34,736 bases of DNA from Streptosporangiaceae bacterium (GTDB lineage Bacteria; Actinomycetota; Actinomycetes; Streptosporangiales; Streptosporangiaceae). Positions 7,469 to 15,150 of the stretch are shown here, piece by piece. Location of the stretch: the NCBI GenBank assembly GCA_030041275.1, contig JASHOE010000133.1, positions 1 to 34,736 of the forward strand, written 5' to 3'. The notes below the pieces were generated by a model. It worked only from the letters and a program-made list of their open reading frames with translations. It was not told the origin of the DNA and ran no database searches. The stretch's first letter is position 1. Each line of letters opens with the position of its first letter. Made by a program: the position numbers and the translations under genes.

Positions 7469-8905
7469 GTGACCGATCTCAACGAGCCCGACGGGCTGGC
7501 GCCTGGTGATCCGCTGCCCAGGCGAGAGGCTCCGCTGAAGCCAGCGGGCCCGCCACTCCGTCGGCCGGTCACCGAGAGCGACCAAAACGGCTGGTCCTTC
7601 GCTTCGAGCGGAGAGCACGAGACGGGCCAGGACGGATCCACCGGGCCGCTGCCGCAGCGCCGGCCAGCCACGGACGACGCTGCACAGACCGGATGGACCC
7701 TAGGCCGACGCGCCGAGCGGATGCAGGGGCAAGACGGATCCACCGGGCGGCTGCCGCAGCGCCGGCCAGCCGCCGACGACCCTGAACAGACCGGATGGAC
7801 GCTACCCCGGCGCGGCGAGCCGACGCCTAGCTCAGGCCAACCCGGCAGCCTGCCCCAGCGCGGCGGCCTGTCTGACGGCGCGCAGCCACTGCCCCGGCGC
7901 GGCGTCGCTGACAGCGCCCAACCGCTCCCCCAGCGCGGCGGCCCGTCCGACGGCGCGCAACCCCTGCCACAGCGACTTGGCGGATCCGACGGCGCGCAGC
8001 CACTGCCACAGCGACTTGGCGGATCCGACGGCGCCCAGCCGCTCCCGCAGCGCGTTGGCGCATCTGACGGGGGCCAGCCGCTTCCCCGGCGCACCACCCG
8101 CACCCGCCCGCCCGGCCGACACCGGAGCCCGCATCGACTCTCGGTTGCCTCGGATGCGCCGGCACTGGTGCTCGCCGTGCCTGGTTCCGCGGCCGACGAC
8201 ACGGCGGGGATCGGCCCGGCTGTTGCCGCGATCGCCGAGCTGTCCTGTCCTGGCGTCGAAATCCGCATCGGCTACCTCGAGGGTGCCGAAGCGCCGCTCA
8301 CCGACTGTCTGCTTCCCGCCGACTCCGATTCAAGCGAGCACGAACAGTTCCCGAGCGTCGTCGTTCCGCTGCTGCTCAGTCCGAACCCGCGCCTCGACCC
8401 GGTCCTTAAGCGGCTGACAACCGAACCGACGATCCCGACCGTCCTCGCCGCTCACCTCGGGCCGCACCCGCTCGTCGCTGAGGGACTGCACTCGCGGCTG
8501 GCCGAAGCCGGGCTCGTCCGGTACGCACGCGCATCTGGGCTCAGCATTTCCGCCGACGGCCGCGGCATCGTCGTGCTGGCCGACGTCGGCGAGGAGGCAA
8601 CCAGCGCAGCTGCGGTGGCGGCCGTGCTGCTCGCGTCCCGGCTGTCGGTGCCCGTCGTGCCCGCCTCGCTCGGTGACCCGGCGAGCATTGTCACCGCGGT
8701 GGACCGGCTGACCGAATCGGGCGCGCAGCGCCCGGCGCTCGCCCCCTGCCTCATCGGACCGGAGACGTCGATCTCGGTTCTCGACGACCTGTCGGATGCG
8801 CTCGGTGCGCCATGCGCACCAGCCCTGGGCGCGCACCAGGCCATCGGCCAGCTCGTCGCGATCCGCTACGGCGCGGCGCTGGCCAGCCTCAGTCTCGCGG
8901 GCTGA
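7469..8905 (+). CDS. CbiX/sirohydrochlorin-chelatase-like protein, degenerate, with repeat-rich N-terminus
   Basis: 478 residues from GTG 7469; TACGAT ends 8 bases before the start. Residues 1-225 are low-complexity: two longer similar blocks (QDGSTGPLPQRRPATDD and QDGSTGRLPQRRPAADD, each ending with TGWTL) and then six 12-13-residue repeats. Residues 229-478 follow the two-lobed CbiX pattern (VVPLLLSPNPRLDPVLKRL; AHLGPHPLVAEGLHSRLAEAG; IVVLADVGEEATSAAAVAAV). The usual N-terminal A-H-G-S metal motif reads V-P-G-S, and the G-x-H position after VVPLLL is also not His. It is therefore unlikely to be a normal ferro- or cobaltochelatase. Siroheme or cobalamin genes are not nearby. Function unknown; a binding or scaffolding role is possible. 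Confidence 0.7.
   Translation: MTDLNEPDGLAPGDPLPRREAPLKPAGPPLRRPVTESDQNGWSFASSGEHETGQDGSTGPLPQRRPATDDAAQTGWTLGRRAERMQGQDGSTGRLPQRRPAADDPEQTGWTLPRRGEPTPSSGQPGSLPQRGGLSDGAQPLPRRGVADSAQPLPQRGGPSDGAQPLPQRLGGSDGAQPLPQRLGGSDGAQPLPQRVGASDGGQPLPRRTTRTRPPGRHRSPHRLSVASDAPALVLAVPGSAADDTAGIGPAVAAIAELSCPGVEIRIGYLEGAEAPLTDCLLPADSDSSEHEQFPSVVVPLLLSPNPRLDPVLKRLTTEPTIPTVLAAHLGPHPLVAEGLHSRLAEAGLVRYARASGLSISADGRGIVVLADVGEEATSAAAVAAVLLASRLSVPVVPASLGDPASIVTAVDRLTESGAQRPALAPCLIGPETSISVLDDLSDALGAPCAPALGAHQAIGQLVAIRYGAALASLSLAG
7862..8092 (+). repeat. Six 39-bp (13-residue) coding repeats
   Basis: Residues 132-208 of the CbiX-like protein consist of six units close to LGGSDGAQPLPQR; one unit has 12 residues. The fourth and fifth are identical at protein level and nearly identical in DNA, so expansion is recent or maintained by gene conversion. 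The repeated unit is Pro/Gln/Gly-rich and should be disordered. Confidence 0.9.
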
Positions 8906-8915
8906 CATCCACCGC

Positions 8916-8954
8916 TGCCGCCGCGTTGGGTGGCCACTACCTGCAGCGGCGGCA
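8916..8954 (+). terminator. Probable terminator hairpin after the CbiX-like gene
   Basis: A perfect 9-bp stem, TGCCGCCGC (8916-8924) and GCGGCGGCA (8946-8954), with a 21-nt loop begins 11 bp after the stop at 8905. It lacks a U-tract. The rest of the gap to 9096 shows no further clear signal; a TTGACA at 9006-9011 has no well-placed -10. Confidence 0.5.
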
Positions 8955-9095
8955 CGACCGACGGCGGCGAACGGGTCACCCCCGTTCCCGCCCTGAAGGT
9001 TCTCGTTGACACGGCGCGTCGACGTGCGCTGAGCTAGCCAATTGTGGACCGCACGGAAGTTCACATCCCGAACGCAGGCCGAGAAAGGTGAGGAC

Positions 9096-9911
9096 ATGAG
9101 CGAGTGGAACGCCATGACCTACGAGGGGAAGGACACGATCCTCCGGGTCGTGCAGCGCGAGGCCGACCAGATGTTTGCGCTAGCCGAGGAACCGGGGGCG
9201 TGGGACGCGCCAACTGCGTGCGAGAGCTGGCAGGTTAAGGACGTCATCGGCCACATCGTCGACACGACCGAGGGCTACTTCAAGGCATTTGACACCGCGC
9301 GCAGCGGCGCCGAAGCACCGAGCCCGCACGGTCTGGTGGTAATGCACGAGCTGGCCGGGGCGTCAGCGCAGCGATTCGACGACCTGTCGCAGCAGGAAAT
9401 GCTCGCGCGCGCCCGCGCTGATCTGGCTCAGATGATAGGCATCCTTCAGCCGCTGTCCGCCGACGAGTGGACTGGCATGCTCGTGCCGCACGCCTACATG
9501 GGTCCGGTCCCCGCGTTCGTTTACGCAGGCGGCCAGCTGATGGACTACGGCGTGCACACCTGGGACATTCGCCAGGGCAGTGGCCGGGCGCACGCGATAC
9601 CCGCGGACACCGCGGACCTGCTCGTGCCGTTCATGTTCATCATCTGGCAGTCGACGATCAGGCCGGACGCGGATCTGACCCCGTTCCAGATCGGCGTGCG
9701 GGTCAGCGGTCGCAATGCCGGCGACACCGTCGTTTCGATCGGCGAGGGTGGAATGACCTACGAGCCTGGCAACATCGACAACCTGCCGGCCGTGCTGGAG
9801 TTCGATCCGGGCAGCCTGGTGCTGACCGCGTTCGGCCGGTTCAACGGCGGCACGGCAAGCGGCGATCCGGCCCTCGCGGACAGGTTCCTCAACCTGTTCT
9901 ACCGGATATGA
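9096..9911 (+). CDS. Maleylpyruvate isomerase family mycothiol-dependent protein
   Basis: 271 residues from ATG 9096, chosen over an upstream in-frame ATG (9042) because GAAAGGTGAGG lies immediately before it. The N-terminal DinB-like four-helix bundle is visible (WQVKDVIGHIVDTTEGYFKAF; VYAGGQLMDYGVHTWDIRQG), as is a C-terminal small domain with a sterol-carrier-like sequence ending in DPALADRFLNLFYR. Family members use mycothiol and a metal held by His residues, and histidines in VIGHIVD and GVHTWD sit at the expected places. Most are of unknown substrate; the name does not imply maleylpyruvate as substrate. Followed by a strong hairpin. Confidence 0.88.
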   Translation: MSEWNAMTYEGKDTILRVVQREADQMFALAEEPGAWDAPTACESWQVKDVIGHIVDTTEGYFKAFDTARSGAEAPSPHGLVVMHELAGASAQRFDDLSQQEMLARARADLAQMIGILQPLSADEWTGMLVPHAYMGPVPAFVYAGGQLMDYGVHTWDIRQGSGRAHAIPADTADLLVPFMFIIWQSTIRPDADLTPFQIGVRVSGRNAGDTVVSIGEGGMTYEPGNIDNLPAVLEFDPGSLVLTAFGRFNGGTASGDPALADRFLNLFYRI

Positions 9912-9964
9912 AGTAGGGGCAGGTCAGCACTGGTTTTGCGGCTCTCTTCGCGGCCAACCGTGCG

Positions 9965-10008
9965 GCGCCGGGCTATCCTCCGCAACCGCGGTTTCGATAG
10001 CCCGGCGC
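9965..10008 (+). terminator. Strong hairpin terminator
   Basis: A perfect 13-bp stem, GCGCCGGGCTATC (9965-9977) with GATAGCCCGGCGC (9996-10008), encloses an 18-nt loop that can form a second CCGC/GCGG stem. It lies 54 bp after the stop of the mycothiol-family gene and has no U-tract. Confidence 0.8.
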
Positions 10009-10054
10009 ACCCGGCCTGGCACAGATGCGAGCATGTGCGCGCCGCGAATGCGAG

Positions 10055-10213
10055 ATGACTGCGTGGCACCTGGCTGGGGAGGTGATCGACGAGCACATCC
10101 TGAATGAGCGGATCGTGCGGACTCTCAAGGCCATCCGGGAGCAGTTCGGCCGCTCAATCCGCGACGCGATCGACGCCTTCAGCGAGCGCTACGGTCAGCT
10201 CCGCGAACGATGA
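10055..10213 (+). CDS. Small hypothetical protein
   Basis: 52 residues from ATG 10055 (an in-frame ATG at 10025 would add ten residues): MTAWHLAGEVIDEHILNERI, then VRTLKAIREQFGRSIRDAID and AFSERYGQLRER. The composition (balanced charge, amphipathic helices, no Arg/Ala/Pro shadow bias) looks like a real protein, not antisense noise. It resembles short actinobacterial hypotheticals, but I recognise no named family. It lies between a terminator and the convergent MFS gene, with no clear promoter. Moderate confidence only. Confidence 0.45.
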   Translation: MTAWHLAGEVIDEHILNERIVRTLKAIREQFGRSIRDAIDAFSERYGQLRER

Positions 10214-10285
10214 CCAGACGACTTAACCGTGCGCGCCGACGAGTACGGCAAGAACTTCTATTCCTAACAGGTCGGACTCCGCCGC

Positions 10286-11773
10286 TCAACCGGCATTCAC
10301 CCTCTCATCGGCTGGGGTCGTCAGCGCGGCGCCGCCCGGCAGTTGCTCGTCACGGCCATCGGCCCCGCGAACCTCATCGGGTCCATCCGGCATCCGGAAC
10401 GCCGGCACCGGAGACGGCAGTAGCAGCAGGAACCCGATTACGCCACCACCGGTGGCGATCCACAGCGCCTCACGAAGCCCGAGCTGGGTACCGAGCAGGC
10501 CACCGAGCAGCGCGCCGAGCGGACGGGTGCCGTAGTTGACCGCCTGGAACGCGCCGGTAACTCGGGACCGCAGTTCATCCGGGATGACCACTGCGAAGAT
10601 CGCGCCGATGCTGATATCGAGCACCATCACGCCGAACCCGGACAGAAACTCGGCCACGAACAGCGTGCCGAGAATGAGCGGCCTGGGGCCGCCCGCCAGC
10701 GGGACCAGCATCAGCGGCGCGGTGAAGAGCCCGCAGCCGAGCGCATACGCCCAGCCGACACCGGTCCGGCCGGCGAGCCGCTTCGTCACCGCCGAGCCGA
10801 GGACGCTCCCGACAGCCGCCGCGCCCAGCACCGCCCCGATCAGGCCTGCGTTGATGTGCAGGTCGCGCACGGCGAACAGCAGATAGAGCGCAGAGAACAT
10901 CAGGTTAAAGAAGTTGATGACCGCGACCGCGAGCAGGGACGCCCGCACGAGGGGCGACCCCGTGATGAAGCGCGCCCCGGCGGTCACCGACCCGTTGCCG
11001 CTGCGGTCGGGCGGTGCCTCGGCCGGATGGATGCGGCGCAGGAAGAAGGCCGACCCCAGGAACGACAGCGCGTCCGCGACGATCGCGAGCGGAGCGCTGA
11101 GCAGCTGCACGAGCAGGCCGCCGATGCTCGGGCCGCCGACGAACGACAGCGCACGGCTGGCGTAGACGAGAGAGTTGCCGTCGATGTACTGCTCGGGCGG
11201 CACGATGGCGACGAACACGGCGGGGTTCGCCACGAAGAACAGCACGCTCAGCGTGCCCGTGCCGAAGGCCACCGCGAATAGCTGAGCCAGCGTGAGCGCG
11301 TGCAGCGCGTAGGTGAGGGGCAGGCTGACGAGCAGCGCGCACCGGCCGATGTCTGCAGCGATCATGGTGGCCCGGCGTCGTCCGCGACGGTCCACCCACG
11401 CACCAGCGTGCAGGCCAAAGAGCAGGCTCGGCAGCCACACCAGCGCGGTGAGGTACCCCATGTCGGCCGCGCTGGCGTGCAGCACGAGGACCGCGGCGAG
11501 CGGGATGGCGATGCCGGAGATCTGGTCGCCGAACATCGAGATGGTCTGCGCACTCCAGTACCTGCGGAACTGCACGTCCGACAAAAGCCGTGGGATTCTG
11601 CCCGACAGGCGCCGCAACAGCGGTAGGACTAGCCACCGCGCGCTGTGGCCGACCTCGCCGTGACCGACCTCGACGTGACCGACCTCGCCGTGACCGACCT
11701 CGCCGCGGCCGACAGCGGTCTGGCCGACTCTCGCCGCAGGACCCTCTGCGCCCGGCGCGCCTGCGCCACTCAT
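10286..11773 (-). CDS. MFS transporter (MFS_3 / EntS-like exporter)
   Basis: 495 residues from ATG 11773, which overlaps the stop of the P450 gene by four bases (ATGA), so translation is coupled. About twelve hydrophobic helices are visible. Family sequence includes FRRYWSAQTISMFGDQISGI at the first helix, the loop GAWVDRRGRRRATMIAADIG, PPEQYIDGNSLVYASRALSFVGGPSIGG-type helix 5 sequence, and RSRVTGAFQAVNYGTRPLGA. These identify the MFS_3 group of small-molecule exporters. The N-terminal cytoplasmic extension (residues 1-45) contains four GEVGH-like pentapeptides. Third gene of an ArsR-P450-MFS operon; probably exports a compound related to what the operon's regulator senses (inference). Confidence 0.92.
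   Translation of the reverse strand: MSGAGAPGAEGPAARVGQTAVGRGEVGHGEVGHVEVGHGEVGHSARWLVLPLLRRLSGRIPRLLSDVQFRRYWSAQTISMFGDQISGIAIPLAAVLVLHASAADMGYLTALVWLPSLLFGLHAGAWVDRRGRRRATMIAADIGRCALLVSLPLTYALHALTLAQLFAVAFGTGTLSVLFFVANPAVFVAIVPPEQYIDGNSLVYASRALSFVGGPSIGGLLVQLLSAPLAIVADALSFLGSAFFLRRIHPAEAPPDRSGNGSVTAGARFITGSPLVRASLLAVAVINFFNLMFSALYLLFAVRDLHINAGLIGAVLGAAAVGSVLGSAVTKRLAGRTGVGWAYALGCGLFTAPLMLVPLAGGPRPLILGTLFVAEFLSGFGVMVLDISIGAIFAVVIPDELRSRVTGAFQAVNYGTRPLGALLGGLLGTQLGLREALWIATGGGVIGFLLLLPSPVPAFRMPDGPDEVRGADGRDEQLPGGAALTTPADERVNAG
11645..11704 (-). repeat. 15-bp coding tandem repeat (GEVGH)4 in the MFS N-terminus
   Basis: Four consecutive 15-bp units encode GEVGH, GEVGH, VEVGH and GEVGH (residues 24-43), with degenerate units before them. 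The repeat is in frame and lies in the predicted cytoplasmic N-terminal tail. Confidence 0.88.
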
Positions 11774-12642
11774 GACACTGTGACGGGCAGCGTGTCATAC
11801 CCGCGGAGGCCCACGCCGCTGCGACGGACAGGCTCGCCGCCACTCGCCAGCCAAGGAAAACCATCGAGCAGCAGGGGGAACGCGACGGTGGCCTCCAACC
11901 GGGCCAGCGCCGCGCCCAGGCAGTAGTGCGGTCCGGCGCCGAAGCTCAACAGGCTCGCGCCATCGGGCCTCGCCGGGTCGAAGCGGTCCGGTTCGGCAAA
12001 CGTGCGCGGGTCCCGGTTGGCCGCTCCGAGCAGCGCCATCACCCGGCTGCCTGCCGGTATTGGCACGCCGCACAGGTCCCCAGCCTCGGGGCGCCACCTG
12101 TCGGTCCCCAGATGGACCGGCGGGTCGTAGCGAAGCAACTCGGCGACGAACGCCTGCGCCGGCATGATGCCCGCGCGCAAACTCCGCTCGACCTCCGGCG
12201 TGGTCAGGATCAGCCGCAGGCCGTTGCCGAGTAGGTGGGTGGTCGTTTCAAAGCCTGCGAACAGCAGCAGCGTCAGGTTGGCGAGTAGCTGCCCGACCCG
12301 GCTTGGCGTGAACGTCCCTGCCACCAGCGCTCTCATGCGCTCGTGCTCGGGTGAGTTGCTCAGCAGCAGCGAGTACGCCAGGCAGGATGGATGTTCACGC
12401 CATCCTGGCCAGGTCTCGTCAAGCCGGGCCGCGTCCACGACGCGGTAAGCCGGGTCCCGAAGTACCTCGCTGACCGCAGCGTGGCTGAACGCAATGACTG
12501 GTCCCGGTTCGGCCGTTGCTGCGTCGCCGAGCTCATGCAGCTGCGCGTAGAGCGGGTAAGGGTTGGCATCTCCCGAGGTGACGAGCTCGGCAAAGATCTC
12601 GATAGCGCGCGCGGCCGGTGTGTCCGTCTGCGATGCGGCCAT
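11770..12642 (-). CDS. Cytochrome P450 with large internal deletion
   Basis: 290 residues; bacterial P450s are usually about 400. Present: the N-terminal region with NPYPLYAQLHELG; the C-helix (SPEHERMRALVAGTFTPSRV, to residue 116); the I-helix AGFETTT (129-135, acid-alcohol pair E132-T133); ExxR (E168-R171); RWRPEAGDLCGVPIPAG; and the heme loop FGAGPHYCLG with C241. Missing: everything between TFTPSRVGQL and LANLTLLLFAG. From the C-helix Phe to the I-helix Gly there are 19 residues here against 137 in the full-length P450 at 24866-26077, a deletion near 118 residues covering helices D-H. It stays in frame and is coupled to its neighbours: 1 bp after the ArsR stop and overlapping the MFS start. 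Catalytic activity is doubtful. Confidence 0.88.
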   Translation of the reverse strand: MAASQTDTPAARAIEIFAELVTSGDANPYPLYAQLHELGDAATAEPGPVIAFSHAAVSEVLRDPAYRVVDAARLDETWPGWREHPSCLAYSLLLSNSPEHERMRALVAGTFTPSRVGQLLANLTLLLFAGFETTTHLLGNGLRLILTTPEVERSLRAGIMPAQAFVAELLRYDPPVHLGTDRWRPEAGDLCGVPIPAGSRVMALLGAANRDPRTFAEPDRFDPARPDGASLLSFGAGPHYCLGAALARLEATVAFPLLLDGFPWLASGGEPVRRSGVGLRGYDTLPVTVS

Positions 12643-12643
12643 G

Positions 12644-13249
12644 TCATTTCTCCTCGGACTCGGGCTTGCGCATCCCGACGAACGGATGCGCGACGCGCAG
12701 GAACGTGACGGGCCGCGCGCCTGGCGGGCGCAGCTCCGGCCTCACTTGCCGGTCCAGGTACACGTCGAGCAGATCGCGGATGCGCTTGTCCAGCTCGGCG
12801 AGCTCGCTGGCGGTGACGTAGAGGGCGAAGTCGCCGAAATGCGCGGCCTGCTGCCACTCCTCCGGCTCGTCTTGCTTGGCCTCGATCCACCGCATCAGGT
12901 GCTCGAACCACTGCTCCGCGATCACGCCGGTCAGCATGTCCGCAGCGTCGGCGACCTTCGGATCGTCCGCGACATCCGGCCAGTCGGTAAACATTGCCGT
13001 GGCCCGCCACGGTCGCTCCCTGCCCTGGCCGCCGCCTGCTTCTTCTACCAGGCCGTACTTGGCAAGCTGACGCAGGTGGAAAGAGCAGCTCGCCGAGCTC
13101 TCCCCGAGCAGCTGGCTGGCCTGGGTGGCAGTCAGCTGCCCCTGGACGCGCAACAAGCCGACGAGCCGCAGCCTGATCGGGTGCGCAAGAGCTCGCAGAG
13201 CCTTGGGGTCGGTGAGCCGCTTGACTGACCGAGAGGATTCATCTGGCAC
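12644..13249 (-). CDS. ArsR-type (HTH_20) transcriptional regulator
   Basis: About 201 residues from GTG 13249. A TTG at 13258 gives the longest frame but lies on the -10 box TATCTT (13262-13257), so GTG seven bases after that box is preferred and the message would be leaderless. Residues about 10-80 form the winged helix (LRALAHPIRLRLVGLLRVQG; SASCSFHLRQLAKYGLVEEA), with the remaining ~120 residues a helical C-terminal domain ending in a basic stretch. It is the first gene of the ArsR-P450-MFS operon, one base before the P450 ATG. Its own promoter contains a repeated CTTTGCAAC/GTTGGAAAG operator, implying autoregulation. Confidence 0.88.
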   Translation of the reverse strand: MPDESSRSVKRLTDPKALRALAHPIRLRLVGLLRVQGQLTATQASQLLGESSASCSFHLRQLAKYGLVEEAGGGQGRERPWRATAMFTDWPDVADDPKVADAADMLTGVIAEQWFEHLMRWIEAKQDEPEEWQQAAHFGDFALYVTASELAELDKRIRDLLDVYLDRQVRPELRPPGARPVTFLRVAHPFVGMRKPESEEK

Positions 13250-13256
13250 GCTTCCC

Positions 13257-13312
13257 AAGATAGCTTTGCAACGTAGTAGTTGGAAAGGCTTCGTTGGAAA
13301 GATTCCTTTGCA
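13257..13312 (-). promoter_or_regulatory. Promoter and operator array for ArsR-P450-MFS operon
   Basis: On the plus strand: CTTTGCAAC (13264-13272), 6 bp, GTTGGAAAG (13279-13287), 5 bp, GTTGGAAAG (13293-13301), then CTTTGCA (13306-13312). The first two form an inverted repeat with one mismatch; the third is a direct repeat of the second. The -10 TATCTT (13262-13257, minus) abuts the innermost site, so a bound repressor would occlude the promoter. Confidence 0.7.
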
Positions 13313-13461
13313 TGGCTGGTTGCCTAGTCAATGGCTGCGTTCCGGCCGACGTTGTGCTCAGGACGTCGACGCCTGGACGCGCTGCCTGGTGCGTCGCCCA
13401 ACACCGCCATCGGCGTCGCACAGCACTTGCCGTGGGCGTCACCCAGCTCTTGCCGTCGGCG

Positions 13462-15150
13462 TCAGCCGGAGCCGCTGTCGGCGGCACGCGGGCGTGCCTG
13501 ATCGGGCGCGTCGGCGTCGTACTCGTCTGGCGTGTTGCCGACCGGCAGCCGGTGCTTGGCCACCCGGGCCGTCGGGGTGCGCGGCAGCTCGTCGATCTGC
13601 TCCCAGTAGCGCGGCACCTTGAACGCGGCGAGCCGCTCCGTCGCGTAGGCGCGCAGCTCGGCGAAGTCGGGCTGCGCCCCGGCTGCGGCCACGATGAACG
13701 CCTTGACTTCCTCTTCGGACAGCTCGGAGGGCACGCCCACAACGGCCGCCTCGAGCACCGCCGGGTGGGTCTCGAGGACCTCCTCGACCTCCAGAGGCGA
13801 CAGGTTCTCGCCCCGCCGCCTGATCACTTCCTTGACTCGGGAGACGAAGGTGTAAGTGCCGTCATCGTTGGCGGTGACCAGGTCGCCGGTACGCAGCCAG
13901 GGGCCGTCCATCACCGCAGCCGTCTCTGCGGGCATTCCGAAGTAGCCGGGCGTCAGCACCGGGTTGCGCAGCTCGAGCTCGCCCGTCTCACCTACGCCGA
14001 GCACAGCGCCCGCCTCTGACACGACCCGGGCATGGTTGATCACGCCGAGGTAAGGATGCTGCCGGATCGTGCCGAGGGTGCCGTACGGGCGCTTGCCGTG
14101 CGGCCATATCAGCCCGTACGGCGACTCGGACATGGCGTAACCGACGACGATCCGCAGTCCGAACCGCCGCTCCATCTCCAGCTGCCGGTCCCGGTCCGGG
14201 GCCGGCCCGGTGTAACAAAGCCGCAGCGGGCTATCCGCATCGTCCGGCCGCTCCGGCAGCCGCATCAGGATCTCGAGCATGGCACCGATGGCGTTGAACT
14301 CCGTCGCCCCGTGCCGCCGCGCGATGTCCAGGAACGCGCTCGCCGAGAACCGCCCGGCGAGCACCAGCCCGGCGCCGCACGCCAGCGACCCCATGACCGA
14401 GTACGCGGGAGCGTTGACGTGGAACAGCGGCAGCGTCGTCAGCATCCGGTCGGCCGCGGTCAGCTCCATCCAGAACGGAAAGCCCTCCCCCGCCATGGCG
14501 TACGCCCGGTGCGTCTGCATGACCAGCTTGGACCGTCCGGTTGTGCCCGACGTCGGGATCAGCACCGCGACGTCGTCCGGGCCGACCGCCGCGGTCGGCA
14601 GCCGCGCCGATTTGGCCGCGTTCGCCATTGCGGCCGGGGAATTCCAGTCGCGCGGGATGAGCTCATCCACATCAACCACAGGAGGGAACGGAGTCGTCCT
14701 CGGCCAGCCCGCGTCCACCAGTCCGCGGTCGTTCCGCGCGGCCGCGACCTGGTCAGCTACCTCCGCGTCAGTCACCAGCAGCCGCGGTTCGACCTGCCGG
14801 ATCAGGCCCGCGAGCTCGGCAACCGAGCTGCGCGGGTTGACCGCCACCGCGACCGCGCCGAGCGAGGTGACCGCGAGCCAGCAGAGCAGGTACGGCGGCG
14901 AGGTGCTGGCCGTGAGCATCACGCGGTCGCCCGGTCGCGCGCCGGCGGCCTGCAACCGCTCGGCCGTCTGGGCAACCGCCGCGATCGCACCGCCGAACGT
15001 GAGCGAGCCGTCGCCGCTGCGCACCCAGACGCCGTCGGCGTCCCGCTCGGCGGCCATCGCGAGCAGCCGCGGAATCGTGCCCGAGTACTCCGCGATCGCG
15101 GGAGCTGGTGGTGGTGCTGGGTGGTCGCCGCCCCGAGTTGGTGCCGTCAC
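13462..15150 (-). CDS. AMP-dependent acyl-CoA synthetase/ligase
   Basis: 562 residues from GTG 15150, whose GTGA overlaps the DUF6314 stop; the longer frame to 15282 is a shadow of that gene. The adenylation domain is complete: P-loop-like LIPTSGTTGRSKLVMQTHRA, then GYAMSESPYG, TGDLVTANDDGTYTFVSRVK and RRRGENLSPLEVEEVLETHP. Members activate a carboxylic acid to the acyl-AMP and transfer it to CoA. The C-terminal A10 segment reads RTPTARVAKHRLP: the usual first lysine of T-G-K is Arg, with the nearest Lys three residues on, as in some CaiC-like ligases. The substrate cannot be told from sequence. Co-transcribed with DUF6314; 200 bp separate it from the ArsR operon downstream. Confidence 0.9.
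   Translation of the reverse strand: MTAPTRGGDHPAPPPAPAIAEYSGTIPRLLAMAAERDADGVWVRSGDGSLTFGGAIAAVAQTAERLQAAGARPGDRVMLTASTSPPYLLCWLAVTSLGAVAVAVNPRSSVAELAGLIRQVEPRLLVTDAEVADQVAAARNDRGLVDAGWPRTTPFPPVVDVDELIPRDWNSPAAMANAAKSARLPTAAVGPDDVAVLIPTSGTTGRSKLVMQTHRAYAMAGEGFPFWMELTAADRMLTTLPLFHVNAPAYSVMGSLACGAGLVLAGRFSASAFLDIARRHGATEFNAIGAMLEILMRLPERPDDADSPLRLCYTGPAPDRDRQLEMERRFGLRIVVGYAMSESPYGLIWPHGKRPYGTLGTIRQHPYLGVINHARVVSEAGAVLGVGETGELELRNPVLTPGYFGMPAETAAVMDGPWLRTGDLVTANDDGTYTFVSRVKEVIRRRGENLSPLEVEEVLETHPAVLEAAVVGVPSELSEEEVKAFIVAAAGAQPDFAELRAYATERLAAFKVPRYWEQIDELPRTPTARVAKHRLPVGNTPDEYDADAPDQARPRAADSGSG

Noticed and set aside
10210..10539. 109-codon ORF overlapping the small ORF by ATGA
   Set aside because: Mostly antisense to the MFS gene; Arg/Pro/His-rich. 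Only the first 75 bases are outside it.
14780..14800. tRNA T-arm-like ggttcga sequence
   Set aside because: Lies inside the acyl-CoA ligase coding region with no cloverleaf around it.
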